From Alphaproteobacteria bacterium (GTDB lineage: Bacteria; Pseudomonadota; Alphaproteobacteria; Caulobacterales; Hyphomonadaceae): DNA of 64,000 nt. The notes beneath the pieces are model-generated. The model was not told the origin of the DNA and did not search any database. It saw nothing but the letters and a program-made list of their open reading frames with translations. The stretch spans positions 62,001 to 126,000 of the forward strand of contig JAAEZZ010000009.1 of NCBI GenBank assembly GCA_018222605.1, given 5' to 3'. A program made the position numbers and the translations under genes. Of the stretch, positions 52,302-60,833 are shown in pieces (position 1 is the stretch's first letter; the number at the start of each line of letters is the position of its first letter).

Positions 52302-53568
52302 ACAGGCCGGGGACGTAAAGCCCGAGCGCGGCGGCGCGGAAAAGGTACATCAGCAGAAACGCGGTCCACACGCCTGCATTGCCCATCTGTGGGCGCAGCA
52401 TCAGGTCTGCGCCAATATAAAGTATGGCGGAGAGGGTGCCGGCATTGCGCAGGGCGCGGCCTTGCGTGGTTCCGAGGAAAAGCCCGTCAAGCTGCCACGC
52501 GGCGATCCCCAGAAGCGGCACGGCTGCGCACCAGGGCAGATAGGCGAGCGCGGCGGCGCGGGCCTCCGGATCGCGGATGAATATCTCGATGATCCAGCCG
52601 CCCCCCAACCAGTAGGCAAGAGAGATAGCCGCGCCGGAAAGCAGCGCGAACTCCGTCGTCAGCCGCATGGCCCGGGCGAGGCGTTTGCCATCGCGCGCGC
52701 CATAGGCTTCGCCGGCTTCCTTCTCTGCGACAAAGGCAAACCCGTCCAGCACGAAGGCGGCGACCGTGATGAATTGGAGGAGAACCTCATTGCCTGCAGT
52801 GATGGCCGTGGAAATCATCGTGCCGGAACGGACGAACCAGGCAAAGCAGAACAGGAGCGCCAGCGTTCGGATCATGATGTCTCTATTGGCGGCGAATAGC
52901 GCGGTCAGCCTGGCGCGGTCCAGCAGGCGGGCATGGCCGCGAAAGGCCGGGGCGACCAGGATGAGGCCGAAGACCAGCGCGACCCATTCGGCAATCGCTG
53001 TGCCGGCGCCGATTCCTGCCGGGCCCCAGTCGAGTCTCGCGACGAACCAGGTGTCGAGCCCGGCATTGATGCCATTCATCACGATCTGGAAGGCTAGCAT
53101 CTGGCCCGTCTTGCCCGTGCCGAGCATCCAGCCGGTGACGGCGAGGCCCATCAGATAGGCCGGCGCGCCCCAGATGCGAGCATCGAAATATCCCCCTGCC
53201 AGTGTCTCGACCGTCTCGGTGCCGTGAAAGGCTGCGAAGATGCCGAGTTTCAAGAGGGGGGAGACCAGAAACAGGACCGCGCCTATGCCTGCACCCATCA
53301 GTAGGGCGCGCAGCAGGATGGCGCGCGATTCCGCAATGTCACCGCCGCCATTTGCCTGTGCGGTGAGGCCCGTCGTTGACATGCGCAGGAAGCCAAAGCC
53401 CCAATAGATGAAGCTGAAGGCGACCGCTGCAATGGCCACGGCGGCGAGATCCGACTTGTCGCCAAAGCGGCCCATAATGGCCGTATCGACGACGCCGGTT
53501 GTGGCGGTCGCGGCCTGTGCGAGGATCACGGGCGTGGCGAGGGAGAGGATCTTGCGCCGGGTCAACAT
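52264..53568 (-). CDS. MATE-family efflux protein, DinF-like (434 aa)
   Basis: A twelve-span multidrug/Na+ or H+ antiporter. The first segment MLTRRKILSLATPVILAQAATATTGVVDTAIMGRFGDKSDL carries the typical D-A-x-x-G-R pattern, and AFVLDGFAFVAEKEAGEAYGARDG shows the second-half feature of the DinF branch. Substrates are unknown. It ends inside the 3' end of pyrD on the other strand, an overlap of 38 bases, which is unusual for convergent genes. A PAP2 phosphatase gene lies upstream. Confidence 0.92.
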   Translation of the reverse strand: MLTRRKILSLATPVILAQAATATTGVVDTAIMGRFGDKSDLAAVAIAAVAFSFIYWGFGFLRMSTTGLTAQANGGGDIAESRAILLRALLMGAGIGAVLFLVSPLLKLGIFAAFHGTETVETLAGGYFDARIWGAPAYLMGLAVTGWMLGTGKTGQMLAFQIVMNGINAGLDTWFVARLDWGPAGIGAGTAIAEWVALVFGLILVAPAFRGHARLLDRARLTALFAANRDIMIRTLALLFCFAWFVRSGTMISTAITAGNEVLLQFITVAAFVLDGFAFVAEKEAGEAYGARDGKRLARAMRLTTEFALLSGAAISLAYWLGGGWIIEIFIRDPEARAAALAYLPWCAAVPLLGIAAWQLDGLFLGTTQGRALRNAGTLSAILYIGADLMLRPQMGNAGVWTAFLLMYLFRAAALGLYVPGLFRGLSRPPRPAS

Positions 53569-53607
53569 CGCGCCTCGCTTAGCGCGATTGGCCAGCCCGG
53601 GCGAGAC

Positions 53608-54342
53608 CTATTGCGCGTGCAGGGCTGTATACAGCTCCCGCGCATGAGGCAGCGCGATGAAGAGATAAACCGGAAAGGCCAGCGTCAGGAGCATCAGCGC
53701 GACAGGCACATGGCGTGCGGCATTCGGCAGGCGGTCGCCTTCGGTCAGCGCGGCAATGGCGGTCAGCATCAGTGCGGCCAAAGCGAGGCCTGCCAGCGTG
53801 TCACTTGGCCAATGGGCCCCGAGATAAATCCGCGAGAGGGCAATCATGACGGCAAGGGTGGCAAAGGCCACGGCCAGCAGGCGGCCCGGAAGGCGCTTGA
53901 ACACCGCCATGGAGAGCAGGGCCAGCGCGCCATAGATCAGCGCGGAATTGGTGGCATGGCCGCTGGGAAAGCTGAAGGATTCCACACCGCCATAAAGGTC
54001 TACGGTCGGGCGTGGACGGGCGATGGTGGATTTGATCAGCTTCACGATCAGCGGCGTGAGGAGGAAGGCGGCGGCAAACAGGCCCGCTTCTTTCCAGGCG
54101 CGGGCAATCAGCAGGGCGCCGATGGTCACGAGGCTGACCAGGATGAGAAAGCGCGAATCCCCCAGCGCGGTGATGACCAGCATGACCTCATTCAGCAGCG
54201 GCGTGCGCAGATCTGCAATCTGGTCGGTGATCGTCCGATCCAGATGGTCCAGAGGCCAGACAGTCTGAACGCCGAGGGCGAGAGCTGTGATGATAATCAG
54301 GGAAAGGGCTGCAACCGCAGCATAGGGTTTCAGGCCTGTCAT
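53608..54342 (-). CDS. PAP2-family membrane phosphatase (244 aa)
   Basis: The three active-site blocks are seen: KLIKSTIARPRPTVDLYG (KxxxxxxRP), FSFPSGHATNS (PSGH) and LSRIYLGAHWPSDTLAG (SRxxxxxHxxxD). Several membrane spans surround them. The enzyme removes phosphate from a lipid such as undecaprenyl pyrophosphate or phosphatidic acid; which one cannot be told. It may be co-transcribed with the MATE gene downstream. Confidence 0.93.
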   Translation of the reverse strand: MTGLKPYAAVAALSLIIITALALGVQTVWPLDHLDRTITDQIADLRTPLLNEVMLVITALGDSRFLILVSLVTIGALLIARAWKEAGLFAAAFLLTPLIVKLIKSTIARPRPTVDLYGGVESFSFPSGHATNSALIYGALALLSMAVFKRLPGRLLAVAFATLAVMIALSRIYLGAHWPSDTLAGLALAALMLTAIAALTEGDRLPNAARHVPVALMLLTLAFPVYLFIALPHARELYTALHAQ

Positions 54343-54391
54343 GGCGTCACAATGCCCTGACAGGCCTGAAGTTCCGGAAACGTGTAGCGGG

Positions 54392-55705
54392 TCAGACCGG
54401 GTCTCTTGCGCGGAAAACTTCCTCGTCGAACTCGCCTTCCCATTTTGCCACGGCAGTGGCGACGGTGAGGTCTCCGGTCACATTGGTGACGGTGCGCATC
54501 ATGTCGAGGATGCGGTCAAACGGGAAGAGGACGGCGATCACGACCACGATTTGCTCCGGCGTTGCGCCAATCACGCTGAGTGTGGTGGCGGCCAGGAACA
54601 GGCTGACGGAGGGAATGCCGGCTGTGCCGATGGATACCAGCGTCGCCATGAGAATGATGGTGACATACATGCTGGCGGTCATCGGCGTGCCCATGGCCTG
54701 CGCGGCGAACAGGGCGATGACGCCCTGATAGAGCGCGGTACCATCCATATTGATCGTCGCGCCGAGCGGCAGGACAGAAGAAGCGACCGGCTTGCCGATG
54801 CCGAGGTTCTTCGTGGCGCAGGCAATCGTCATCGGCAGCGTTGCATTGGAAGATGATGTCGAGAAGGCCAGGGCCTGGGCATCCACCGCGCCGCGGAAGA
54901 AGGGCAGCAGCGGCAGGCGCAAGCCGCCGCGAATGATCAGACCGTAAGTGATCAGAATATGCAGGCCGCAGGCGATATAATGCGTCAGCGTCAGCTTTCC
55001 GAGGAAGATGAGAATATCCAGGCCGCGCTCGCCCAGCACCCAGGCCATCAGTGCAAAGACGCCGAAAGGCGCAGTTTCCATGACAATCAGGGTCAGCTTC
55101 ATGACGGCTTCAGCCGCGCTGTTGATGACATTGGCGAGCGGTTTGCCAGCCTCCCCGCACATCAGAATACCGATGCCGAGCATGATGGAGAAGAAGATGA
55201 TCTGAAGCACGTCCCCATTGGCCAAAGCGGCGACCGGGTTTGTTGGAATGATGGACAGGAGCGTGTGCATCAGCTGCTCGCCTACGCTGCCAGGCTGCGG
55301 GTTGGCGTCGAGGCGCGCCTTGGCCTCGGCAATGTCTGCGGCAGAGGCGATGGACAGATCAAAGCCGGCGCCGGGCTGGATGATCGTTCCCATCAGGAGG
55401 CCGAAGCTGACGGCGACGAGTGTGGTACCCATATACATCATCAGGGCACGGCCCCCGAGACTGCCGAGCTTTTTCGGGTCTCCCATCGCCAGAACGCCGG
55501 ATAGCAGCGTGGTGAAGATCAGCGGGACAACCAGCATCTTGATCAGGCTGATGAAGGCATCGCCGAAGGGCTTGGCCCAGGTCCTGACGACCTCTCCGGC
55601 CGCTTCGGCGCCCATGCCGTATCTCAAGCCGAGGCCAACGATTGCCCCCAATACCAAGCCCGCGATCACGCGCTGCCAGAGATCAATTCCGAACCACCAT
55701 TTCAT
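54392..55705 (-). CDS. DAACS-family dicarboxylate/amino-acid:cation symporter (437 aa)
   Basis: The family imports glutamate, aspartate or C4-dicarboxylates with H+ or Na+. Seen are the SSNATLPMTIACATKNLG serine-rich loop (SSSNATLP), GATINMDGTALYQGV with its NMDGT motif, and AGIPSVSLFLAATTL. The ATG at 55705 (MKWWFGIDLWQRV) has AGGAG eight bases upstream. Length is normal. Whether it carries glutamate or succinate cannot be read from the sequence. Confidence 0.93.
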   Translation of the reverse strand: MKWWFGIDLWQRVIAGLVLGAIVGLGLRYGMGAEAAGEVVRTWAKPFGDAFISLIKMLVVPLIFTTLLSGVLAMGDPKKLGSLGGRALMMYMGTTLVAVSFGLLMGTIIQPGAGFDLSIASAADIAEAKARLDANPQPGSVGEQLMHTLLSIIPTNPVAALANGDVLQIIFFSIMLGIGILMCGEAGKPLANVINSAAEAVMKLTLIVMETAPFGVFALMAWVLGERGLDILIFLGKLTLTHYIACGLHILITYGLIIRGGLRLPLLPFFRGAVDAQALAFSTSSSNATLPMTIACATKNLGIGKPVASSVLPLGATINMDGTALYQGVIALFAAQAMGTPMTASMYVTIILMATLVSIGTAGIPSVSLFLAATTLSVIGATPEQIVVVIAVLFPFDRILDMMRTVTNVTGDLTVATAVAKWEGEFDEEVFRARDPV

Positions 55706-55828
55706 TGAAGTAGACTCCTGCCCCATTCGTTGCGCGCGACGGTAGGGTGGACTGTACGTAATGGCAATTGCGAGTCTGAACTTACTGCAGCTTGCCAGCT
55801 ACGGGTCGAAACGCCTATCAGGCTTTGC

Positions 55829-58276
55829 GTGAAAACCGGTTTCCCTTCTCTCCCGATTGATGATGTTTTGGCCGAAATCCGGACGTCCATGCGGGATCAT
55901 GCGCGTCTTGTGCTGGCGGCGCCGCCCGGAGCGGGCAAGACGACACGGGTGCCATTGGCGCTGGCGGGCCTATTGGGAGAGCCTGCGGTTATCGAGGGCC
56001 GCATCATCATGCTGGAGCCGCGGCGGATTGCGGCGCGCATGGCGGCGCAGCAAATGGCGAATTCTCTTGGAGAGAAGCTGGGGCAGACCGTGGGCCTGAC
56101 CACGCGAGTGGACCGGAAAGTGTCCGCTGCGACGCGTGTTGAGGTGATCACGGATGGCCTGTTTACGCGGCGCATCCTGTCTGATCCTGAATTGAGCGGT
56201 GTCGGCGCGGTGATTTTTGACGAATTCCACGAGCGTCGCCTGAATTCGGATTTGGGACTTACGCTGGCGATGGAAGCGCAAGGGGCGTTGCGGGATGATC
56301 TGCGACTCCTGATCATGTCGGCTACACTTGATACAGAAAACGTATCCAGAGTGCTGGAATGCCCCGTTGTGGAGAGTGAAGGGCGGCAATATCCAGTCGA
56401 GACGCGCTATCTGGGCCGCTCTCAGGACCGTGAGCGGATCGAGGACCGTATGCCGACAGCCATACGCAAGGCGCTGAAAGAGGAAGACGGGTCCATTCTG
56501 GCTTTTCTGCCGGGGGCGCGTGAGATTCTGCGCACGGCAGACCAGCTGGATGGCCTGCCCGAGAACATCCGCGTTGTCCCTTTGTTTGGCGCGTTGACCC
56601 CGGCAGAGCAGGACGCGGCTGTCTCTCCTGCGCCGGACGGCATGCGCAAAGTGGTGCTGGCGACGGATATTGCCGAAAGCGCGCTGACCATTGAGGGCGT
56701 GCGGATCGTCATCGATTCCGGTCTGTCGCGTGTCGCGGAGGACGCCGTTGGTGGGCTCGGCACACGGCTCTCCACAGTCAAGGCCTCCCGCGCCTCGGTC
56801 GATCAGCGCCGCGGCCGGGCAGGGCGCCTGTCGCCGGGGGTCTGCTATCGGTTATGGGATGAGGCCGCGACGCGAGGCCTGATGCCGGCACCGGTGCCGG
56901 AGATCCTAAAGAGTGACTTGTCGGGCCTCGTGCTGGCGTTGGCCGAATGGGGCGAGCGGGATGCTGCGCGCCTGACCTGGATGGATACGCCACCTGCCGG
57001 ACGGCTGAAAGCTGCGCAGGATCTGCTGGTTACGCTCGGCGCGCTGGATGGGGAGGGAGGCCTGACGCCTTTAGGGGCAGAAATGGCGCGTTTGCCCCTG
57101 CCACCGCGTCTTGGGGCCTTGGTCGCAGGTGCGCCGACGCCCGCAGAACGCGCGCTGGCCGCGGAGATTGCGGCGCTCGCCGGGGAGCGGGGCATGGGCG
57201 GGACTTCGCCCGACCTGCGGGACAGGCTGGCCGGATTTCGCAAGGATGGCTCTCCGCGCGCCCGCAGCCTGAAGGCGCAGGCCAAGAGCTGGGGACAGGG
57301 TGCTGATCCCGGCGGAGACATGGCGAAATTGCTGGCGCGGGCCTGGCCGGACCAGATTGCCCGCAAGCGGCCGGGCAGCGGTGGCAGCTATCTCATGGCC
57401 TCCGGGCGTGCCGCCATGTTGCCGGACACGGATGCGCTGGCAAAGCATGACTGGCTGGTGATTGCCGATCTGGGAGGGGCAGCAAAAGAGGCGCGCATCT
57501 CTCTGGCCATGCCGATTGAAGAGGCGGTGGCGCTGGAGATTGGCGGCGTTGTGTCTGAAGACCGCGCGAGCTTTGACCCGAAGACCGGAAAATTCTCGGC
57601 GCGGCGGCTGAAGGCGCTGGGCGCGATTGTCTTGTCCGAAGCGCCGCTGCCGAAGCCGAAAGCGGAAACCTGCGCGGCGGCGATGCTGGAGGCTATTCGC
57701 GAAGAGGGATTTGCCGCAATCGGCGTAGAAGATGTCGTACGGGAGACTCTGGCGCGTCTCAGCATGTTGGAGGGGGCAAGCTGTATCGAGGCAGCAGGCA
57801 TGAGTCTGGAGGGGCTGGTCGAGACGGCGGACGAGTGGCTCTTGCCCCTGCTGAAGCGTCAGGGGGCCAGCCTGCCGCCCCCGCATGCGGTGCGCGAGGC
57901 GCTGGTGGCGGGGCTCGAATGGCCGGTACAGGAAGCGCTGCGTAAGGATGCGCCGCTGAATTTGGAGCTGCCGTCCGGCCAGACGGCGCGGGTGGACTAT
58001 CTGGATGATCGCGCGCCGCTCGTTTCTGCGCGGGCGCAGGCGTTTTATGGGCTCAGCCAGCACCCGAACCTGGCCGCGGGAAGGGTGCCGGTGACGGTGG
58101 AAATGTTGTCGCCAGGCATGAAGCCGGTGGCCACAACACAGGACCTCGGCAGGTTCTGGGGGGCGGGATATCTGGACATGGCAAAGGACATGCGCGGACG
58201 CTATCCAAAGCATGACTGGCCGGCCGATCCAGCCTCTGCGCGGGCCCATGAAGGGCGCACGAAGAAAAGATTGTAG
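55829..58276 (+). CDS. hrpB: ATP-dependent helicase HrpB
   Basis: HrpB is a DEAH-type RNA helicase of uncertain cellular role. Motifs are APPGAGKTTRVP (I), IFDEFHERRLN (II, DEFH), MSATLDTENV (III), ATDIAESALTIEGVRIVIDSG (V) and QRRGRAGRLSPGVCYRL (VI), followed by the HrpB C-terminal domain. A GTG start at 55829 (VKTGFPSLPIDDVLAEI) gives 815 residues, near the family norm; a start at 55730 would add 33 residues without similarity. It is divergent from the symporter gene. Confidence 0.93.
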   Translation: MKTGFPSLPIDDVLAEIRTSMRDHARLVLAAPPGAGKTTRVPLALAGLLGEPAVIEGRIIMLEPRRIAARMAAQQMANSLGEKLGQTVGLTTRVDRKVSAATRVEVITDGLFTRRILSDPELSGVGAVIFDEFHERRLNSDLGLTLAMEAQGALRDDLRLLIMSATLDTENVSRVLECPVVESEGRQYPVETRYLGRSQDRERIEDRMPTAIRKALKEEDGSILAFLPGAREILRTADQLDGLPENIRVVPLFGALTPAEQDAAVSPAPDGMRKVVLATDIAESALTIEGVRIVIDSGLSRVAEDAVGGLGTRLSTVKASRASVDQRRGRAGRLSPGVCYRLWDEAATRGLMPAPVPEILKSDLSGLVLALAEWGERDAARLTWMDTPPAGRLKAAQDLLVTLGALDGEGGLTPLGAEMARLPLPPRLGALVAGAPTPAERALAAEIAALAGERGMGGTSPDLRDRLAGFRKDGSPRARSLKAQAKSWGQGADPGGDMAKLLARAWPDQIARKRPGSGGSYLMASGRAAMLPDTDALAKHDWLVIADLGGAAKEARISLAMPIEEAVALEIGGVVSEDRASFDPKTGKFSARRLKALGAIVLSEAPLPKPKAETCAAAMLEAIREEGFAAIGVEDVVRETLARLSMLEGASCIEAAGMSLEGLVETADEWLLPLLKRQGASLPPPHAVREALVAGLEWPVQEALRKDAPLNLELPSGQTARVDYLDDRAPLVSARAQAFYGLSQHPNLAAGRVPVTVEMLSPGMKPVATTQDLGRFWGAGYLDMAKDMRGRYPKHDWPADPASARAHEGRTKKRL

Positions 58277-58335
58277 GGAACCGGCAGGGCCAAGTGGCGT
58301 TTTCCAAGGGATAGCTGACCCAAAAGGAGCTCGCC

Positions 58336-58806
58336 ATGAAAATTCTGAGCCTGACACTGGCCTCTGCTGTAACTGCAACGATGGCAGCTCATGCAGAACT
58401 GCCAGCCCCGCCGCAGAATCCGGTCATTTACAAGGATGCCCCGAAGGCCTGCACGACCGAAGAATTCACCATCTATTTTGAGCGCGGTGTGACACGCCTT
58501 GGCGATCAGGCCGATGCTGTTCTGGACGCCGTCGCCGATGATCTCAGTGATTGCCGCTATGCCCGCATCGAAGTGACAGGCCATAGCGATGCCGCAGGCC
58601 CGGTGGATCTGAACCGCAAAGTCTCTGATGAGCGCGCGCAAGCCGTTGTTGAGGGCCTGAAGGCCCGGAACATCACGGCAGGTCATATCGGTATTGAGCC
58701 GAAAGGCGAGGCTCGCGCCTATACTGTAAATGGCTATGCCGAGCCGCTGAACCGTAAGGCGACCGTGCGTCTGGTGCCGGTCAATTACGATCAGCGCGCA
58801 TCGTAA
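58336..58806 (+). CDS. OmpA-family periplasmic protein (156 aa)
   Basis: A signal peptide (MKILSLTLASAVTATMAAHA) is followed by a single OmpA-like domain: FTIYFERGVTRLGDQADAVLDAVADDL, IEVTGHSDAAGPVDLNRKVSDERAQAVVEGL and LNRKATVRLVP. The Asp and Arg that bind peptidoglycan diaminopimelate appear to be present (GHSDAAG, LNRKA). There is no barrel or lipobox, so it is probably soluble in the periplasm. The ATG is preceded by AAGGAG. Two Cys residues could form a disulfide. A hairpin without a T-run follows the stop. Confidence 0.9.
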   Translation: MKILSLTLASAVTATMAAHAELPAPPQNPVIYKDAPKACTTEEFTIYFERGVTRLGDQADAVLDAVADDLSDCRYARIEVTGHSDAAGPVDLNRKVSDERAQAVVEGLKARNITAGHIGIEPKGEARAYTVNGYAEPLNRKATVRLVPVNYDQRAS

Positions 58807-58826
58807 TACAAACGAGATTCAGACAT

Positions 58827-59258
58827 TTAATTGGGGCGGCTATCTGACTGGCCGCCCCATTCCATGCCCATCGTCTTTTTCATCCAGTCGGCAAATGTGG
58901 CCGGCTTTTCAAGGGCCTTGGGGTCAAGCGATCCATAGGAAACAAGCGGGCCATCGCGCGCTTCAAGGCGCACGCCGCGCACATGCGTGTTGCCGAGCGC
59001 CCAATCATTGTGGGCGCCGGTGTCCAGCAGCAGCATGACCTGTTCACCGCCGCGGCCTTCCTCGTCGCGCCCAAACACAAGACCATAGACCTTTTCCCGG
59101 CCCCACAGGCCATGGCTGGAGGCCTGACGCTTTCCATTCAGCAGGACTTCGTCCCACAGCAGATTCCGCCGCCATTGTAGAACATGCATCCGATCCTCCA
59201 TGATGATCTTGATATCAACATGGTGCATGGACAGGCGAACGATCTCGGCGCGTAGCAT
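58827..59258 (-). CDS. Uncharacterised soluble protein (143 aa)
   Basis: I recognise no family. The protein has MLRAEIVRLSMHHVDIKIIMEDRMH at the start, then charged and aromatic stretches (LLLDTGAHNDWALGNTHVRGVRLE) and an end with ADWMKKTMGMEWGG. It has no signal peptide or membrane span. ATG 59258 follows AGGAG six bases upstream. A TATCG palindrome lies just upstream of the start, so repression by a DNA-binding protein is possible. It follows the RluA-like gene on the same strand. Confidence 0.75.
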   Translation of the reverse strand: MLRAEIVRLSMHHVDIKIIMEDRMHVLQWRRNLLWDEVLLNGKRQASSHGLWGREKVYGLVFGRDEEGRGGEQVMLLLDTGAHNDWALGNTHVRGVRLEARDGPLVSYGSLDPKALEKPATFADWMKKTMGMEWGGQSDSRPN

Positions 59259-59271
59259 GGGCAACTCCTAA

Positions 59272-59290
59272 ATTATCGAAAAACGATAAT
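59272..59290. promoter_or_regulatory. Operator-like inverted repeat ATTATCG-N5-CGATAAT
   Basis: ATTATCG (59272-59278) and CGATAAT (59284-59290) are perfect inverted copies around AAAAA. It lies 14 bases upstream of the ATG at 59258 and beyond the ribosome-binding site, where an operator would be expected. The cognate regulator is unknown. Confidence 0.55.
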
Positions 59291-59307
59291 GCGAAGCTGG
59301 CGCACGG

Positions 59308-59973
59308 TCAAGGGATATCGAAGGGGCAGGAGGATAAGAACTGGACGGCCTCACCTGTCCCCGGATGGCGAAAGCTCAGCTGGCTGGCATGAAGATGCAG
59401 GCGCGGTGCCATGTTGCGTGCCACATCATGCGCGTAAAGCTGGTCTCCCAGAATTGGGTGGCCAAGCTCTGCCATGTGCACACGCAGTTGGTGAGACCGG
59501 CCGGTCAGCGGAGTAAGCTTCACGCGGGAGGTGGCGGCATGGCGGTCGATGACTTCAAACCGTGTCTGGCTGGGCTTGCCGATCTCATGATCTACTTTCT
59601 GGCGGGGCCTGTTTGGCCAATCCGCGATGAGGGGCAGATCAATAAGGCCGGACGTCTCCTCCGGCCCCATCCAGACATCTGCCAGATAGGCCTTCTCAAT
59701 CTGGCCCTGCTCGAACGCCATTGAGAGGGCACGCTGAACGTCCGGCGTGCGGGCAAACAGCAACAGGCCGCTGGTTGCCATGTCGAGGCGATGGACTGTC
59801 AGGGCGCCAGGATAAGCTTCTTCAGCCCGGCTGCGGGCGCAATCGGCTTTTTCAGGGCCGCGTCCGGGCACGGACAAAAGGCCGGCTGGCTTGTCAGCTA
59901 CAATCAGCCATTCATCCACATGAAGAAAAGTGAGCAGATCGGAAGGCGGGATATAGGGCGTATGGACAGGCAT
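59308..59973 (-). CDS. rluA: RluA-family pseudouridine synthase (221 aa)
   Basis: The protein lacks an S4 domain and consists of the catalytic domain only. The active-site motif is VHRLDMATSGLLLFA with the catalytic Asp, and GRSHQLRVHMAELGHPILGD is the second signature. This size fits RluA, which modifies 23S rRNA position 746 and tRNA position 32 in E. coli; the exact targets here are not proven. I use ATG 59973 (MPVHTPYIPPSDLL); another ATG lies eight codons upstream. Confidence 0.9.
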   Translation of the reverse strand: MPVHTPYIPPSDLLTFLHVDEWLIVADKPAGLLSVPGRGPEKADCARSRAEEAYPGALTVHRLDMATSGLLLFARTPDVQRALSMAFEQGQIEKAYLADVWMGPEETSGLIDLPLIADWPNRPRQKVDHEIGKPSQTRFEVIDRHAATSRVKLTPLTGRSHQLRVHMAELGHPILGDQLYAHDVARNMAPRLHLHASQLSFRHPGTGEAVQFLSSCPFDIP

Positions 59974-60055
59974 GAGGTTTCGGAACCGTCTTGGCATCGG
60001 TGCGTTGGCATGTGGACGCCTTCATTGTGGAGGCAGATAAAGAGGAGCTTTGGAT

Positions 60056-60196
60056 ATGAAAAAACCGATTATTGCAATCCTGCTTGGTCTGGGCGCTTTT
60101 GGTCTTGCTGCCTGTGACACCAATGACGGCCCTGCAGAAGAAATGGGTGAAGAAATTGATGATGCTGCCGACGAAGTTGAAGATGAAATGAACTAA
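60056..60196 (+). CDS. Very small acidic lipoprotein (46 aa)
   Basis: The gene starts at ATG 60056 behind GAGGAG. The product MKKPIIAILLGLGAFGLAAC has a perfect lipobox with Cys at residue 20, leaving a mature peptide of only 27 residues that is almost entirely acidic (DTNDGPAEEMGEEIDDAADE). It resembles entericidin-like or stress-related small lipoproteins in size only. A strong UUCG-loop terminator follows 24 bases later, so it is a one-gene transcript. Confidence 0.82.
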   Translation: MKKPIIAILLGLGAFGLAACDTNDGPAEEMGEEIDDAADEVEDEMN

Positions 60197-60220
60197 TCGG
60201 TTTCTTCCGAGCAAAATTAA

Positions 60221-60245
60221 AGCCAGCCTTCGGGCTGGCTTTTTT
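60221..60245 (+). terminator. Terminator with TTCG tetraloop after the small lipoprotein gene
   Basis: AGCCAGCC (60221-60228) and GGCTGGCT (60233-60240) form an 8-bp stem around TTCG, followed by TTTTT. Confidence 0.92.
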
Positions 60246-60269
60246 CATGGGAAGGAGATGGACGACCGA

Positions 60270-60761
60270 TCAGGTGGTCTGATCATCTGTGTCCATGATG
60301 TCGGCTTTTTCGCGATTCACGTCCTGGGCTTCGGCAAAGGATTGCGCGTCCAGATCCATGACATCAATCACTTTGCGCGTCTTTGGGTTCAGCAGGGCCA
60401 AGCGATGACCAAAGCGCACGGTTTGAAGTTCCGTTTTTTTGAGAGGTGCTTCCAGGATGATGGCGAATTCTGCAGAGGTTGCAGGCATTTGTGCTGGCAG
60501 AATCATGCCGGGTACAATGCGGTCCTCGATAGGGGAGCCTGCAAGGCAGATGCCTTTCTTCTGGATGCCGACTTCGCAATTGCGACCCTTCAGATCAAAG
60601 TCATGATCAAAGACCGCATAGTCCGCTTCCTGAAAATAATCGACGGCTTTGACGTTCGGTCCGGGCAGGGCAGGTTGCAGAATGACGGCGAGGCCAGCAA
60701 TCGAGGCCGCACAGGCAGAAACACAAGCAGAAACAATCATTTCGGAGGTCATGGGGTCCAT
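60270..60761 (-). CDS. Uncharacterised protein with N-terminal hydrophobic segment (163 aa)
   Basis: I recognise no family. The N-terminus MDPMTSEMIVSACVSACAASIAGLAVILQPALPG contains a hydrophobic stretch that could be a signal or anchor. The middle contains paired Cys residues (RNCEVGIQKKGICLAG) and a beta-rich pattern, and the C-terminus is acidic. The start is uncertain: ATGs at 60761, 60752 and 60740 all keep the hydrophobic part. It lies 70 bases after the stop of the histidine kinase gene and may be in the same transcript. Confidence 0.6.
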   Translation of the reverse strand: MDPMTSEMIVSACVSACAASIAGLAVILQPALPGPNVKAVDYFQEADYAVFDHDFDLKGRNCEVGIQKKGICLAGSPIEDRIVPGMILPAQMPATSAEFAIILEAPLKKTELQTVRFGHRLALLNPKTRKVIDVMDLDAQSFAEAQDVNREKADIMDTDDQTT

Positions 60762-60833
60762 CCAGCTTACTGGTGGACTAATGCGTCTATCTACCAACTG
60801 GTTCCCGGATGAGCGGAAAAGTCCTCAGAAACA

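Noticed and set aside
58832-58859. 9-bp hairpin after the OmpA-like gene as a terminator
   Set aside because: It has no T-run and lies within the coding end of the convergent gene. It may still act as a weak stop, but this cannot be supported.
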